A stretch of DNA of 64,000 bases from Anoxybacteroides rupiense (GCF_014196195.1 NZ_JACIDF010000001.1:186001-250000), one strand, 5' to 3'. Numbered from the stretch's first letter, positions 46,148-55,001 are shown. Numbers and translations: made by a program. The notes: generated by a model from the sequence alone, not told the origin.

Positions 46148-46489
46148 ATGAACCAACCTCAATTTAAATATGAACAGCGCACATTTAAACATTTATTTGA
46201 AATGTCAGAAACGCTTCTCCACGAAGCTAACGAACAACTGATCCGCATTGACATTGGACAATTGCCAAACGACGTAGACGCACGAAATTATGTTAAATTT
46301 CGTCTGATGCATTTGCAGCGCTCGTTTGGCGAAAGCGTTCCGATCGAGTTTCGCTCCACCTATAATTCCTTATGGAGCCAATTGTATCGTCTCGAGCATC
46401 AAGCCGACTATCGTCATCCGTATATCCAACAACTTCTTACTCACATCATGAGCGATGATCAAGATCACAGGAAAAATTACCGAAAATAA
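46148..46489 (+). CDS. unknown 113-residue protein in the hemAT operon
   Basis: A soluble, mainly helical protein (RTFKHLFEMSETLLHEANEQ; YVKFRLMHLQRSFGES; LWSQLYRLEHQADY). It begins 28 bp after hemAT with TTAGGGAGGAAATACG as RBS, and its end overlaps the kinase gene by 35 bp. No family was recognised. The position between a sensor and an RsbW-like kinase suggests an adaptor or substrate of the module (inference). Confidence 0.72.
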   Translation: MNQPQFKYEQRTFKHLFEMSETLLHEANEQLIRIDIGQLPNDVDARNYVKFRLMHLQRSFGESVPIEFRSTYNSLWSQLYRLEHQADYRHPYIQQLLTHIMSDDQDHRKNYRK

Positions 46490-46862
46490 CTATAGCAAAA
46501 ATATTGCGGCAATGCTCGAACGATTAAATCAATACATTGTACTGACAGAGATGGAACAATACGCGCTGCAGCTTGTCTTGTGGGAGCTCATTTCCAACGT
46601 CATTCGCCATTCTACAATAAAAAAAGCGGATGTTCTTATTCATTTATCGACAGAGGACATCACGATTGAGCTCATCGATCACGGAAATGGTTTTGACTGG
46701 CGCAGTCAAATCACAAAAGCTCCTCCTTCCCTGCTTGCGCCACATGAAGGATGCGGATTATTTCTCATTCAACAGCTTGCAACACACGTAACCTTTGACG
46801 ATGCTGGCAAAAAAGCGCGTGTCATCATTCAGCGCGCAAAAATTGAGGAGGAATTTCGATGA
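46455..46862 (+). CDS. RsbW/SpoIIAB-like serine kinase (anti-sigma type, HATPase fold)
   Basis: A 135-residue GHKL ATPase. The N-box is LWELISNVIRHS (Glu44, Asn48), the G1 box is LIDHGNGFDW, and the G2 box is GCGLFLIQQLATHV. These are features of the small kinases that phosphorylate STAS antagonists and hold sigma factors or other partners. The start ATG lies inside the previous gene, with no clear RBS of its own, so translation is probably coupled. It is followed by a STAS gene with a 4-bp overlap. No sigma factor gene is present in the window, so the target partner is unknown. Confidence 0.88.
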   Translation: MIKITGKITENNYSKNIAAMLERLNQYIVLTEMEQYALQLVLWELISNVIRHSTIKKADVLIHLSTEDITIELIDHGNGFDWRSQITKAPPSLLAPHEGCGLFLIQQLATHVTFDDAGKKARVIIQRAKIEEEFR

Positions 46863-47155
46863 TTCAAATAACAACCAACAACGATGTGATGATTGCCGTA
46901 TTTCAGCAAGATATTAACTTTGAAACAACGCGCATCATGGAAGAAATACTGCGTCATCATACATACAGCAACATTTCGCGGTTGCAAATCGACCTTTCTG
47001 CCGTCCGATTCATTGATAGCTCTGGAGTGCGCCTATTTATTAGCTGGCTATATCCTCTAAAAGACCGTATACACATTGAAATTATAGGAGCGTCTGCTCC
47101 GATTAAAAACGTATTGTCCATTTGTCAAATTGATCAGTTTGTCGATGTCAAATAA
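46859..47155 (+). CDS. STAS-domain antagonist (RsbV/SpoIIAA-like)
   Basis: A 98-residue STAS protein. LQIDLSAVRFIDSSGVRLF carries the phosphorylatable Ser after Asp53 and matches the DSSG/DSTG signature of anti-anti-sigma factors. ATGA overlap with the kinase gene indicates strict coupling. In the usual scheme the kinase phosphorylates this Ser and a PP2C phosphatase such as the one at 47867-48988 removes the phosphate, switching which partner the kinase binds. Confidence 0.9.
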   Translation: MIQITTNNDVMIAVFQQDINFETTRIMEEILRHHTYSNISRLQIDLSAVRFIDSSGVRLFISWLYPLKDRIHIEIIGASAPIKNVLSICQIDQFVDVK

Positions 47156-47866
47156 AAAATAGCGCCTAAAAGTTTTTATGACGAATCATCAGCTTAAGCT
47201 GCCTTTCCTTGACACTCGAGAAAAAGCGGACGATAAGCGGCTTTTGTATAGTAAGAGATCACAACATATTAGACAATGATGCTACATCGCGTCAACATCG
47301 CTTTATGCTCCATTCTTATTTATGAATCACTGCCTTGGCCATCGGCAGCCAAAAGCTAGCCGATGGCGCCAGAAAAACAAAAAGCCAGCTGGCGGATCAA
47401 CATGCTGTGATCCGAAACACTGGCTTGTTCTGTAAACCGGTTATATACTTTTCACAAAAACCGCTGGCCAAATAAACGTTTCCTCGATTAAGAGCGGCTG
47501 TTTTTATCCTATCCCGCCAGAACGACTCCCACCTTCAGGAATATGAAGGGCGTTGCCCGATAAACAAGGGGGAGAGGAATGTCGGTTGGCACTAGCCAAA
47601 GTAGAATGGAATTACTAGGACATATGGGCTTTTTTATACTTGTAAGTGGTTCTTAGAAAAACGAAAAGATAGGTCGTTTGTCATGTACAATCTTCAACGT
47701 GCCCTTGTCTCTGCACGGCTCGAAGCAGCGAAAAACAAGCCCAGAACAAACTTACAAGATTCGTTGTCATTTCACCGTTGGAACGGCGGGGAGAGCCTGC
47801 TAAAAAACCGAAAGATGCTTCTATGCTTGCAGGAATCTTCCATTTCGAAGCGAATGCGGAAGTAGC
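47156..47866. other. 711-bp gap with hairpins and protein-like fragments
   Basis: This gap lies between the convergent STAS and PP2C genes. It contains CCATCGGC...GCCGATGG near 47338-47365 and a nested hairpin AAGCCAG...CTGGCTT enclosing GGATCA...TGATCC near 47390-47430. At 47683-47865 two overlapping plus frames both look protein-like (LQRALVSARLEAAKNKP in one; KKPKDASMLAGIFHFEANAEVA-style text in another). This suggests a decayed gene or an element end. No RBS supports an intact gene. Confidence 0.35.
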
Positions 47867-48988
47867 CTAAAAAATATGCATGCCCACAAATGTCATATCA
47901 TCATCGCCAAAGCGCTGATGATTCATTTTACCTTCAAGTTGCTGCACAAATTCTTGAAACGATCGACAGTTTGGCAAAATGCGCTCCACATAGCTCTCCC
48001 ATTCCCCTCCGGTCGCTTCGATCATTCCATCTGTATAAATCGCCAAATAAACCGGCCCGCTGAACTGAAGCTTCTCTTTTTTATAAGAAAATTGGGGCAC
48101 GATCCCGATCGGTATTCCTCCTTCTTTCAATCTCTTCATCTCTCTTCCTTCTAAAAGCAGCGCAGGCGGATGTCCGGCATTCACATACTCGAGCGTTTTT
48201 CGTTTCGTATTGACAACACCATAAAAGGCGGTCAAATAGGACCGATTCTCAAAAAGACGCAAGGTATGCCTGTTTAATTCGTAAACCACGCGCAGCGGAT
48301 CAGTTACACGCATCATAAGCCCTGGCAGCAATGAACGAATCGACATCGCCACAAGCGCAGCGGCAACGCCATGCCCCATCACATCAATAACAATAAACGC
48401 ATATTCGTGAGGACTCACTTGATTCCAATAATATAAATCTCCTGACAGCTGAGAAGAAGGAATATATTTTCCGTATACACAAATTTCTTCATTGTAGATC
48501 GAAGATGGGAGCATTCCTTCTTGGATACAACGGGCAAGCTGCAAATCCTTTTCCATTTTTCTTTTCAGTTCCAACAGCTGCCTGTCTTTCTCGATATGGA
48601 CGATCCTCATTCTTTTTGACTCATCCGTCCTTTGTTTTTGACGATACGCCAAGCGAATGCGGGAGATTAGCTCCGTCGTTGTAAATGGTTTACGAATATA
48701 ATCAAACGCTTCGGCCTCCAAAACGTATTCAATCTCGTCATCACATTCAATCATCGCCACAACTAGAATATCTTTTTGAAAAAAAATGGACGGCTTTCGC
48801 TCTGTTTGCGCCGCTAATAGCGCCTGAACGTTGGCTAACACAGCATCAACCTGCTTTTCTTGCAACATATACGCGTGGGCCTTATCCATTTGATCAAACA
48901 CCTGTATCGATATTCCCTTGATCTTCTTTAACATTTCTTTCATTTTCATGACGGCTGCTTGATTCTCTTCAATTACGACGATGTTCAT
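47867..48988 (-). CDS. PP2C (SpoIIE/RsbU-type) phosphatase with degenerate receiver domain
   Basis: A 373-residue protein. Residues 1-115 form a receiver-like domain: the acidic pair EE at 7-8 and Lys in YIRKPF are kept, but the phosphoacceptor position in VDAVLANVQ is Asn53, not Asp. A coiled linker (KRKMEKDLQLARCIQEGMLP) precedes a PP2C phosphatase domain (about 160-373) with metal-binding residues in SQLSGDLYYW, VIDVMGHGVAAALVAM, YTDGMIEATGG and GDDDMTFVGM. It is the natural phosphatase for the STAS protein encoded convergently. The receiver may respond by binding rather than phosphorylation (inference). Confidence 0.9.
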   Translation of the reverse strand: MNIVVIEENQAAVMKMKEMLKKIKGISIQVFDQMDKAHAYMLQEKQVDAVLANVQALLAAQTERKPSIFFQKDILVVAMIECDDEIEYVLEAEAFDYIRKPFTTTELISRIRLAYRQKQRTDESKRMRIVHIEKDRQLLELKRKMEKDLQLARCIQEGMLPSSIYNEEICVYGKYIPSSQLSGDLYYWNQVSPHEYAFIVIDVMGHGVAAALVAMSIRSLLPGLMMRVTDPLRVVYELNRHTLRLFENRSYLTAFYGVVNTKRKTLEYVNAGHPPALLLEGREMKRLKEGGIPIGIVPQFSYKKEKLQFSGPVYLAIYTDGMIEATGGEWESYVERILPNCRSFQEFVQQLEGKMNHQRFGDDDMTFVGMHIF

Positions 48989-49281
48989 CGTTTAACACCC
49001 TTTTTTCATCCCCTGTCTCTTTTATCCGGGCATCATTATTTTCGATAAGCCTTCCATATCAATTGAGTACAATCTAACAAATGCATGGCGGATCGTCAAT
49101 ATGACTTTCTCCTAATGAACCAAAGAGGCGGCCGCACGGTGTCAATAATCGTGTTGCCTTATTGAATAAATAGCTTCATCATCAACGGTAGCCCATAAGA
49201 TGATGGCTTGCAATCGATTCCGTATTTTTGAATCTGCGTGGCTACATATGAATCGAATTTGTTATCATCATATTTCAGTCA
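48989..49281. other. non-coding region upstream of the PP2C gene
   Basis: About 290 bp that should hold the PP2C gene promoter. A short minus-strand frame (DSYVATQIQKYGIDCKPS) looks protein-like but has no start codon. No other structure was recognised. Confidence 0.3.
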
Positions 49282-49305
49282 AAAGGCACCCCGAAGGATG
49301 CCTTT
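49282..49305 (-). terminator. terminator after the CxxC protein gene
   Basis: On the minus strand, AAAGGCATCC-TTCGG-GGTGCCTTTT forms a short stem with one mismatch and a T-rich end, 14 bp beyond the stop at 49319. Confidence 0.6.
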
Positions 49306-49318
49306 AATCAAATGACTA

Positions 49319-49486
49319 TCACATTGTCGTCTCGATTTTTCCAAACACTCCATAAATATACCCGCATAGCACGCAGTATACGATATGAAACCTTGTATCC
49401 CCATCTTTGCTTTTTCTGACACTGTTACCTGACACAATATTTTCGATCCCACTTGTACCACAATTAGGACATTGCAGATTGACCAT
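49319..49486 (-). CDS. small zinc-ribbon-like protein
   Basis: A 55-residue protein beginning MVNLQCPNCGTSGIENIVSG and ending near YCVLCGYIYGVFG, so two CxxCG pairs can bind one zinc. AGAGGAGAGGATAGGA precedes ATG 49486. Proteins of this sort are common in Bacillaceae and mostly uncharacterised. It is a single gene with its own terminator. Confidence 0.7.
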   Translation of the reverse strand: MVNLQCPNCGTSGIENIVSGNSVRKSKDGDTRFHIVYCVLCGYIYGVFGKIETTM

Positions 49487-49838
49487 TCCTATCCTCTCCT
49501 CTCCCTTTATAATCATTCGATAAAAAAAGACAGATTCCTACATGATTTGATCATTTGTTGTCGACAAAAAATAGCGAGACTTAGGATGAATGGTCTTTGC
49601 CATTAGAAAATGATACGACGCTTTTAACTCCCTTTGACTCAGATGGTCCCCTCCATCAAAGGGCTTTTTATTGAATGAAGGATTATGAGAGGCCGCTTCT
49701 TCAGCAATTGGCAATCCCTGTCCGCAAAACCTCTTCACCGTATGGAAAGCAGAGAAATCGGTATCATTCCTCCTATTCCCGAAACATCAAGCGTCTTTTC
49801 TCTCGAACAAGAAATGTTACTGCTTTCTTCTGGATTGC
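49487..49838. other. gap between the zinc-ribbon gene and the desaturase
   Basis: 350 bp without a supported gene. CCCTTTGA...TCAAAGGGCTTTTT (near 49630-49672) is a terminator-like hairpin on the plus strand with no obvious plus-strand gene before it. Minus frame 49538-49738 has no RBS. Confidence 0.35.
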
Positions 49839-50930
49839 TCATCTGTCTGTTTCACTGCTTATTCTTCCTTCTTGAGTTCCGGGTTCTATTTTACGATATT
49901 CAATACTGGATGGATTCAGCCCATTTCCTAAAGATCCGTAAACGTTCCCTTGGCGCGGTTCGACCAATTCGTTTTGCTGATAGTAAAGTCTCGGTGTCTT
50001 CCAGAGTGCCCATAATGCTTTGAGCATTGGCATTTCATGATATCGATCTGGCCACATCCTTTTAATATGTTCTTTTACTAACGGATAGTATTTGGAACTC
50101 ATGCTTGGAAACAGATGATGCTCTGTATGATAGGAAAAATTAAAATGGAGGAAATCCACCCATTTTGGAACGGTAACGGAAAGACTGTTAGCAAGCGGGT
50201 CGTTGACAGGAACTAAAGGATTGAGGCGATGATTGGTTGAAATGTAGCTCATCACAATAAAATTAGCGATCAACAGCGGTAATAAAAAGCTAAAAAACCA
50301 ATTCGCGAATCCAACAATAAACAGCAAACCAATCCATGATATCCAAGGCAACATAAACTGCAAAAAGACGATAGCGCGATTTTTGGGCTGAAACTGTTTG
50401 CGAAAATAACCAAGCATTCTGATCGAATGAAACGTAAACATAATCGTTAACGAACTAAAGGCGAAAAACGCCCGTATCGTAAATGGAATTTTATAGATCC
50501 AGCGCAACAGACGGCTTTGTGCCAATTTGCTCATGCTCGGCCATGCATCAGGATCTTTTTCTTCATTTTGTGTATGGACATGGTGTGTGGCATTATGCCA
50601 TTTTCTCCATAGCTTCGGGCCGGTGCATAACGGCCAAAAGGCAACAGCTCCAAGAAAATCCCGTAGCCATGGTGTCCGCACAACCGTACCATGCAAAATT
50701 TCATGTCCTAAAAACCCAAGCGCCGCAAAACTAAAACCTAATACAACAGAAATCAAGGTATTCCATATCACATGAAGATCGAACAAAGAAATAACGAGGA
50801 TACCACTAAGTACTGTCAATAGATACACCAATCCAAGGAAAAGACGGGATGGGGTAGGTTGAAATGCTTTTTTCGGCAAATACGGGGAGATTTGCGCCGC
50901 ATACCAACCGAATGAATGAAACTTTTTCAT
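49839..50930 (-). CDS. membrane fatty acid desaturase
   Basis: A 363-residue di-iron acyl-lipid desaturase. The three His boxes are visible: LGHEILHGTVVR, RKWHNATHHVHTQNE and NFSYHTEHHLFPSM. Four or more hydrophobic segments surround them. ATG 50930 follows GAAAGGAG by 7 nt; a longer frame has no site. It most resembles bacterial DesA-like desaturases rather than the short B. subtilis Des. It is a single gene, with no DesK/DesR pair in the window. It would introduce double bonds to adjust membrane fluidity. Regiospecificity is unknown. Confidence 0.9.
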   Translation of the reverse strand: MKKFHSFGWYAAQISPYLPKKAFQPTPSRLFLGLVYLLTVLSGILVISLFDLHVIWNTLISVVLGFSFAALGFLGHEILHGTVVRTPWLRDFLGAVAFWPLCTGPKLWRKWHNATHHVHTQNEEKDPDAWPSMSKLAQSRLLRWIYKIPFTIRAFFAFSSLTIMFTFHSIRMLGYFRKQFQPKNRAIVFLQFMLPWISWIGLLFIVGFANWFFSFLLPLLIANFIVMSYISTNHRLNPLVPVNDPLANSLSVTVPKWVDFLHFNFSYHTEHHLFPSMSSKYYPLVKEHIKRMWPDRYHEMPMLKALWALWKTPRLYYQQNELVEPRQGNVYGSLGNGLNPSSIEYRKIEPGTQEGRISSETDR

Positions 50931-51187
50931 ATCATAACTCCTTTCAACTTTAACCTTTTGCCTGTAATCGAATGTAGCAAAAGGGGCCAACCTAACAAAA
51001 ATTACAATTTTATAAAAAAAATCACATAACTGTTGATACGTTTGATTTATCTTAACATTCCCCTATTTGTCCTGTCAATGGATTTATGACCTAGTATTAT
51101 TAACAGTTGCTATTCTTTCTATCAGCACGATCCCTAAAGCTGAATATACCAATCGATGGAATTGGGGATAATTTTCCAAATAAAAAA

Positions 51188-51205
51188 GACATCCTTAAAG
51201 ATGTC
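51188..51205 (-). terminator. terminator on the minus strand
   Basis: GACATC-tttaag-GATGTC followed on the minus strand by TTTTTTA. It ends transcripts coming from the acetyltransferase gene or the small frame at 51214-51327. Confidence 0.78.
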
Positions 51206-51213
51206 GCTCCCAA

Positions 51214-51327
51214 TCAACGAAATTCTCTATTCTCTTTATCAATGCTTTTCTGCTCACCTTCATTATTTTCAGGCGAGGAGGCTCCCGCTTTAATGAAGAA
51301 CAGGCGGACACGGGGAAGAGTTGACAT
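51214..51327 (-). CDS. possible 37-residue ORF
   Basis: The minus-strand frame MSTLPRVRLFFIKAGASS with a Glu/Asn-rich end stops 8 bp before a terminator. A GGGAGG sequence lies about 17 nt upstream of the ATG, too far for a normal site, so expression is uncertain. It is 23 bp downstream of the Eis-like gene. No family was recognised. Confidence 0.3.
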   Translation of the reverse strand: MSTLPRVRLFFIKAGASSPENNEGEQKSIDKENREFR

Positions 51328-51350
51328 GATGGCGATGCAGCAATCCTCCC

Positions 51351-52532
51351 TTAAAAGAAATCAGCAAAAAACGTCGGTTTTGGCGAAATCATCGCCTCCA
51401 GCTGTTTGACTTCGGCTTCTGTTCCCTTCAGCTTGCCCATCTGATATAATGACCAAGGTCGCACATACCCCAGCAGCAGGGCAGCCGCCGTATTCATATC
51501 GAGCAAAAGCCCCCGTTTGGGTGGATGCAGACAAGCGGATTCTTCTTTTGTTGTCTTGCGAAATACCTTCACTCCCTTCTCATCCAGTTGGTAAATAGCT
51601 GAATTCCACGGCGCCACTTCATCATGCACATGCCAAAACAGCGGATTCTCTTGTTTCACAAAAGGATACGCTTGCAAAAAGCGTTCTAGATCAACGATTC
51701 GCGCCATAAAGTACGGATGAATTTCTTGGACGATTCTCGGCTCTTTCAACAAATAAGGAAGCGGATCGTCAACAGTGGTCACAATCGTCACCTGGTCTGC
51801 CATGGAATCATGCTGGCAAATAAAGTTCCATAGTCCTCTTTTTGCTTCTTCATGAAGAGCCACCATTTCTTTCACATGCATTTGCCGGTTTTGCATGTCA
51901 TACAACAAATACCCTGCTGCTTGATGCTCCTTATCTATGTACAATACCGCATGCTCCGCTTTGGCGAACACAAAATGCTCCCACCAAAAATGATCGCGCT
52001 TTAATCCGCCGTTATATGAACGAATATAGCCTTCATACACGCTGTTTAACAGATCCACATTCTGAAGGGAGGCCCTCTCCATTCGTCCTGCTGCTTCTGG
52101 TAATGGGACGAGCTGCTTATTCTCAATGATTAATTTCTTATAAGAAGCAAAAAGCTCCCAGCCAAATCTTCTGTAAAAATTCACTTGAAACGGATGGAGG
52201 AATGATATACTTTTCCCGCTCTCCCTCATTCGTTCCAACGATTTTGTTAACAGCTTGGCCACCTTTCGCTTCCGGCGATGCTCAGGCCATGTCGCTACGC
52301 CGGCTACCCCTCCCATTTCCCATTCTTGTTCGTGAATAAAAACCGTAAATGGCAGCAAATGCACTTTTGCAGCAAGTTGGCCATTCTCAAAATCTCCCAA
52401 AATCTCTTGTTTATCCATCCATTGTTTGCGAACCATCTTTTGCTGCTCTGTAAGCTTATATTGAAAGGCATATTCTGATAGACGAAAAACCTCTTCATAA
52501 TCAGCTTCCGTCAATAAACGGACAGATTCCAT
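51351..52532 (-). CDS. Eis-like GNAT acetyltransferase
   Basis: A 393-residue protein with the Eis arrangement: an N-terminal GNAT domain (LTEADYEEVFRLSEYAFQY; GGVAGVATWPEHRRKRKVAK with the acetyl-CoA loop), a second GNAT-like domain from about 150, and a C-terminal SCP2-like part (DMNTAAALLLGYVRPWSLYQ). In mycobacteria Eis acetylates aminoglycosides at several positions; Bacillaceae homologues have broad amine activity. ATG 52532 follows GGGAGGAAG; a frame extending to 52670 lacks support. The substrate is not predictable here. Confidence 0.86.
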   Translation of the reverse strand: MESVRLLTEADYEEVFRLSEYAFQYKLTEQQKMVRKQWMDKQEILGDFENGQLAAKVHLLPFTVFIHEQEWEMGGVAGVATWPEHRRKRKVAKLLTKSLERMRESGKSISFLHPFQVNFYRRFGWELFASYKKLIIENKQLVPLPEAAGRMERASLQNVDLLNSVYEGYIRSYNGGLKRDHFWWEHFVFAKAEHAVLYIDKEHQAAGYLLYDMQNRQMHVKEMVALHEEAKRGLWNFICQHDSMADQVTIVTTVDDPLPYLLKEPRIVQEIHPYFMARIVDLERFLQAYPFVKQENPLFWHVHDEVAPWNSAIYQLDEKGVKVFRKTTKEESACLHPPKRGLLLDMNTAAALLLGYVRPWSLYQMGKLKGTEAEVKQLEAMISPKPTFFADFF

Positions 52533-52844
52533 AATAGCTTCCTCCCTCTTCTCGATATCCTTTTCCCTTATTTCGCTTTTTTTCCTATAAAATCCTTTGT
52601 CCAGCAAAAATAAAAACCTTATAACGATAGATGCATTTTCTGGTTTGCTCGTTTTTTGGTCGACTTTCATCTCCTGTTGATGCCAGCTTTCTCATCAGAA
52701 GATTCAACTCACAGCAGATTTCCATTTTTTATAATCGAGGGCCAGTAATCGACTGTCGAAATCGGTTATCACCTGTTCATTTGGAGATCACTAGCAAGAA
52801 AGCCCTCTTAATCTCAATTGAATAGAGAGCCCAGCCAAACCTAG
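52533..52844. other. intergenic region upstream of the Eis-like gene
   Basis: About 310 bp between divergent transcripts, ending in the inverted repeat copy E. It contains the acetyltransferase promoter. No other structure was recognised. Confidence 0.3.
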
Positions 52845-52909
52845 TTTTTTAATATCATTCACCGAGAAATCTCCCACCTCTAAGCGAAGTGGAGGTGGAG
52901 GAGGTTCAT
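52845..52909 (-). repeat. palindromic repeat, copy E (inverted orientation)
   Basis: The reverse complement reads ATGAACCTCCTCCACCTCC, ACTTCGCTTAG, AGGTGGGAGATTTCTCGGTG and AATGATATTAAAAAA, closest to copy A including the loop and the tail. It is the only copy on the minus strand. Confidence 0.82.
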
Positions 52910-53022
52910 CGCGGAGAGCTTCTTAGGACGAAACTGCCCAGCATATAAAGGGAGTGTTACGAAAATCGTCTGATTTATGCTATTCTAATAGTGCGAAAAA
53001 ATAAACAGAAAAGGTGTTTTTC

Positions 53023-54138
53023 ATGAAATCATACATCGTTGTAGGAGCCGGCATTTTAGGAGCATCAACCGCCTACCATTTAGCAAGAGAGGGAGCAGCC
53101 GTCACCATCATCGATCGCGGCGACAAAGGCCAAGCCACCGCCGCAGCCGCCGGCATTGTCTGTCCATGGGTATCCCAGCGCCGCAACCAAGTTTGGTACC
53201 GCTTAGCCAGAGGCGGAGCCAAATTTTATCCTTCGTTAATTCAAGAACTTCAATCGCATGGAGAAACAGAAACAGGCTATGAACGAGTAGGGGCCCTTTG
53301 TTTGCATACAGATAAAGAAAAACTTGAAAAGATGATGGATCGTACACTGCAGCGCCGCCAAGAAGCGCCGGAAATCGGAGAAGTGACAAAGCTATCCTTT
53401 GCACAAGCAAAACAGCTAGTTCCAGCGCTGGCTGAAGGCTACGAGGCTGTTTACGTCAGCGGAGCAGCGCGCGTCAATGGCAAAGCATTGCGCGATGCGT
53501 TAGTGAGAGCCGCCCAAAAGCTGGGGGCCATCTATATAAAAGGAGACGCCAAGATTGTTCAGCAACATTCGCATGTGAACGGTGTGGAAGTCGCTGGCAC
53601 TTATTATCAGGCTGACGCGGTCGTCATCGCAGCCGGCGCATGGGCAAAAGAATTGCTGCTGCCGCTCGGCATCGAATTTTTAGTCACGCCGCAACGGGCG
53701 CAAATCATTCATCTCGAAAAGCCAGAACAAGATACCGATCACTGGCCTGTCGTGATGCCGCCTAACAATCAATACTTGCTTACTTTTCCAATGGGGCGGG
53801 TCGTTGTCGGAGCGACCCATGAAGACGGTGTCGGTTTCGACTGCCGAGCAACCGCAGGAGGAGTGTATGAAATATTACATAAAGCGTTAGCAATCGCACC
53901 CGGATTATCAGATTGCACACATAGCGAAACAAAAGTTGGTTTTCGCCCTTATACCCCTGGGTTTCTTCCTGTCTTTGGAGCGCTTCCCGGCTTTACCGGC
54001 ATTTATGTGGCCAACGGCTTAGGGGCATCCGGGCTAACAGCAGGGCCTTACTTGGGCGCTGAGCTTGCCAAGCTCATTGTCGGAAAGCCGACCGAGCTGA
54101 ATCCACTCGACTACCATATCGCCGGCGCGGTAAAATGA
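53023..54138 (+). CDS. FAD-dependent amino acid oxidoreductase (DadA/glycine oxidase-like)
   Basis: A 371-residue DAO-superfamily flavoenzyme. The start MKSYIVVGAGILGASTAYHL is the FAD-binding GxGxxG motif. AAGIVCPWVSQRRNQVWY, VVIAAGAWAKELLLPLG and the C-terminal YVANGLGASGLTAGPYLGAE are typical of D-amino acid dehydrogenase/YurR-type proteins. AAAGGTG precedes ATG 53023. Probable reaction: oxidative deamination of a D-amino acid, sarcosine or glycine. It is monocistronic; the neighbours give no substrate clue. Confidence 0.87.
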   Translation: MKSYIVVGAGILGASTAYHLAREGAAVTIIDRGDKGQATAAAAGIVCPWVSQRRNQVWYRLARGGAKFYPSLIQELQSHGETETGYERVGALCLHTDKEKLEKMMDRTLQRRQEAPEIGEVTKLSFAQAKQLVPALAEGYEAVYVSGAARVNGKALRDALVRAAQKLGAIYIKGDAKIVQQHSHVNGVEVAGTYYQADAVVIAAGAWAKELLLPLGIEFLVTPQRAQIIHLEKPEQDTDHWPVVMPPNNQYLLTFPMGRVVVGATHEDGVGFDCRATAGGVYEILHKALAIAPGLSDCTHSETKVGFRPYTPGFLPVFGALPGFTGIYVANGLGASGLTAGPYLGAELAKLIVGKPTELNPLDYHIAGAVK

Positions 54139-54243
54139 GAGAATACACCTAACAAAAAAGAACCCTCGCCATAGCTGATATTCAGTTGAAAAAGCTCCCC
54201 AATTCATTTCGGCTACTGGATGCTTATTTCACACGCCAATCAT

Positions 54244-54280
54244 AAGCCAAACCGCAATTATCCGTATGACGGTTTGGCTT
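54244..54280 (+). terminator. hairpin after the FAD oxidoreductase gene
   Basis: Perfect 11-bp stem AAGCCAAACCG/CGGTTTGGCTT with a 15-nt loop, about 100 bp past the stop. No T-tract follows, so it is a weak candidate terminator. Confidence 0.5.
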
Positions 54281-54374
54281 AGATACCTGGGAATAAGCGA
54301 AAATGTTGTGCCCTTCCCGTTTTTTTTGGATAGAATAATAATATACTTACCGTTCGCAAGAAGGGAGCGAGAGG

Positions 54375-54866
54375 ATGAAAATTACGCAAACGACAGACTA
54401 CAAAACTATTGCCGCATTGAATAAACACGTTCACGATCTGCATGTTGCGTTATATCCCCGGCATTTCAAAAAATATGATGCGGAAGCCATGAAGCGGTTT
54501 TTTCAAAGTGTGATCCACCAGCCGCATTTCATTTTTCTATTATTGGAAGAAAACGAACAAGCATGTGGATATGCTTGGCTGGAGATACGAACACATCCGG
54601 AAAATATATTTTTTCAGTCCTATCAATCTATATACGTCCACCAAATTAGCATTAGCGAATCCGTCCGAAACAAAGGCTATGGCACGCAACTGATGGAGTA
54701 CATTTACCAGCTGGCACAAGACAAAGGCATCTATTTAGTAGAGCTCGATTATTGGAGCAAAAATGAAGTCGCAAAAAATTTCTACGCAAAGCAAGGATTT
54801 CAAGTATACCGAGAGCTTGTTTATAAAGAGCTTGCGCCCCGTCATCTATCAGAGGATCATGCTTAA
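54375..54866 (+). CDS. GNAT family N-acetyltransferase
   Basis: A 163-residue single-domain acetyltransferase. ISISESVRNKGYGTQLMEYI is the acetyl-CoA-binding motif A, followed by VELDYWSKNEVAKNFYAKQG and F(Q)VYRE, the standard C-terminal strand. AAGGGAGCGAGAGG precedes the ATG. It is a single gene with its own promoter region. The substrate is unknown. Confidence 0.85.
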   Translation: MKITQTTDYKTIAALNKHVHDLHVALYPRHFKKYDAEAMKRFFQSVIHQPHFIFLLLEENEQACGYAWLEIRTHPENIFFQSYQSIYVHQISISESVRNKGYGTQLMEYIYQLAQDKGIYLVELDYWSKNEVAKNFYAKQGFQVYRELVYKELAPRHLSEDHA

Positions 54867-55001
54867 GATCAGATAACGGAATAGTCAAAAAAGCTAGTTT
54901 TTAAGTTACGGCGTGCTTTTTCTCCGGTTCGGAATAGAGCAGAGGGTGAGCAGACGAACGAGGCCCGTAACGCAAGATAAAGGCATTTGTCAACATTCTA
55001 A

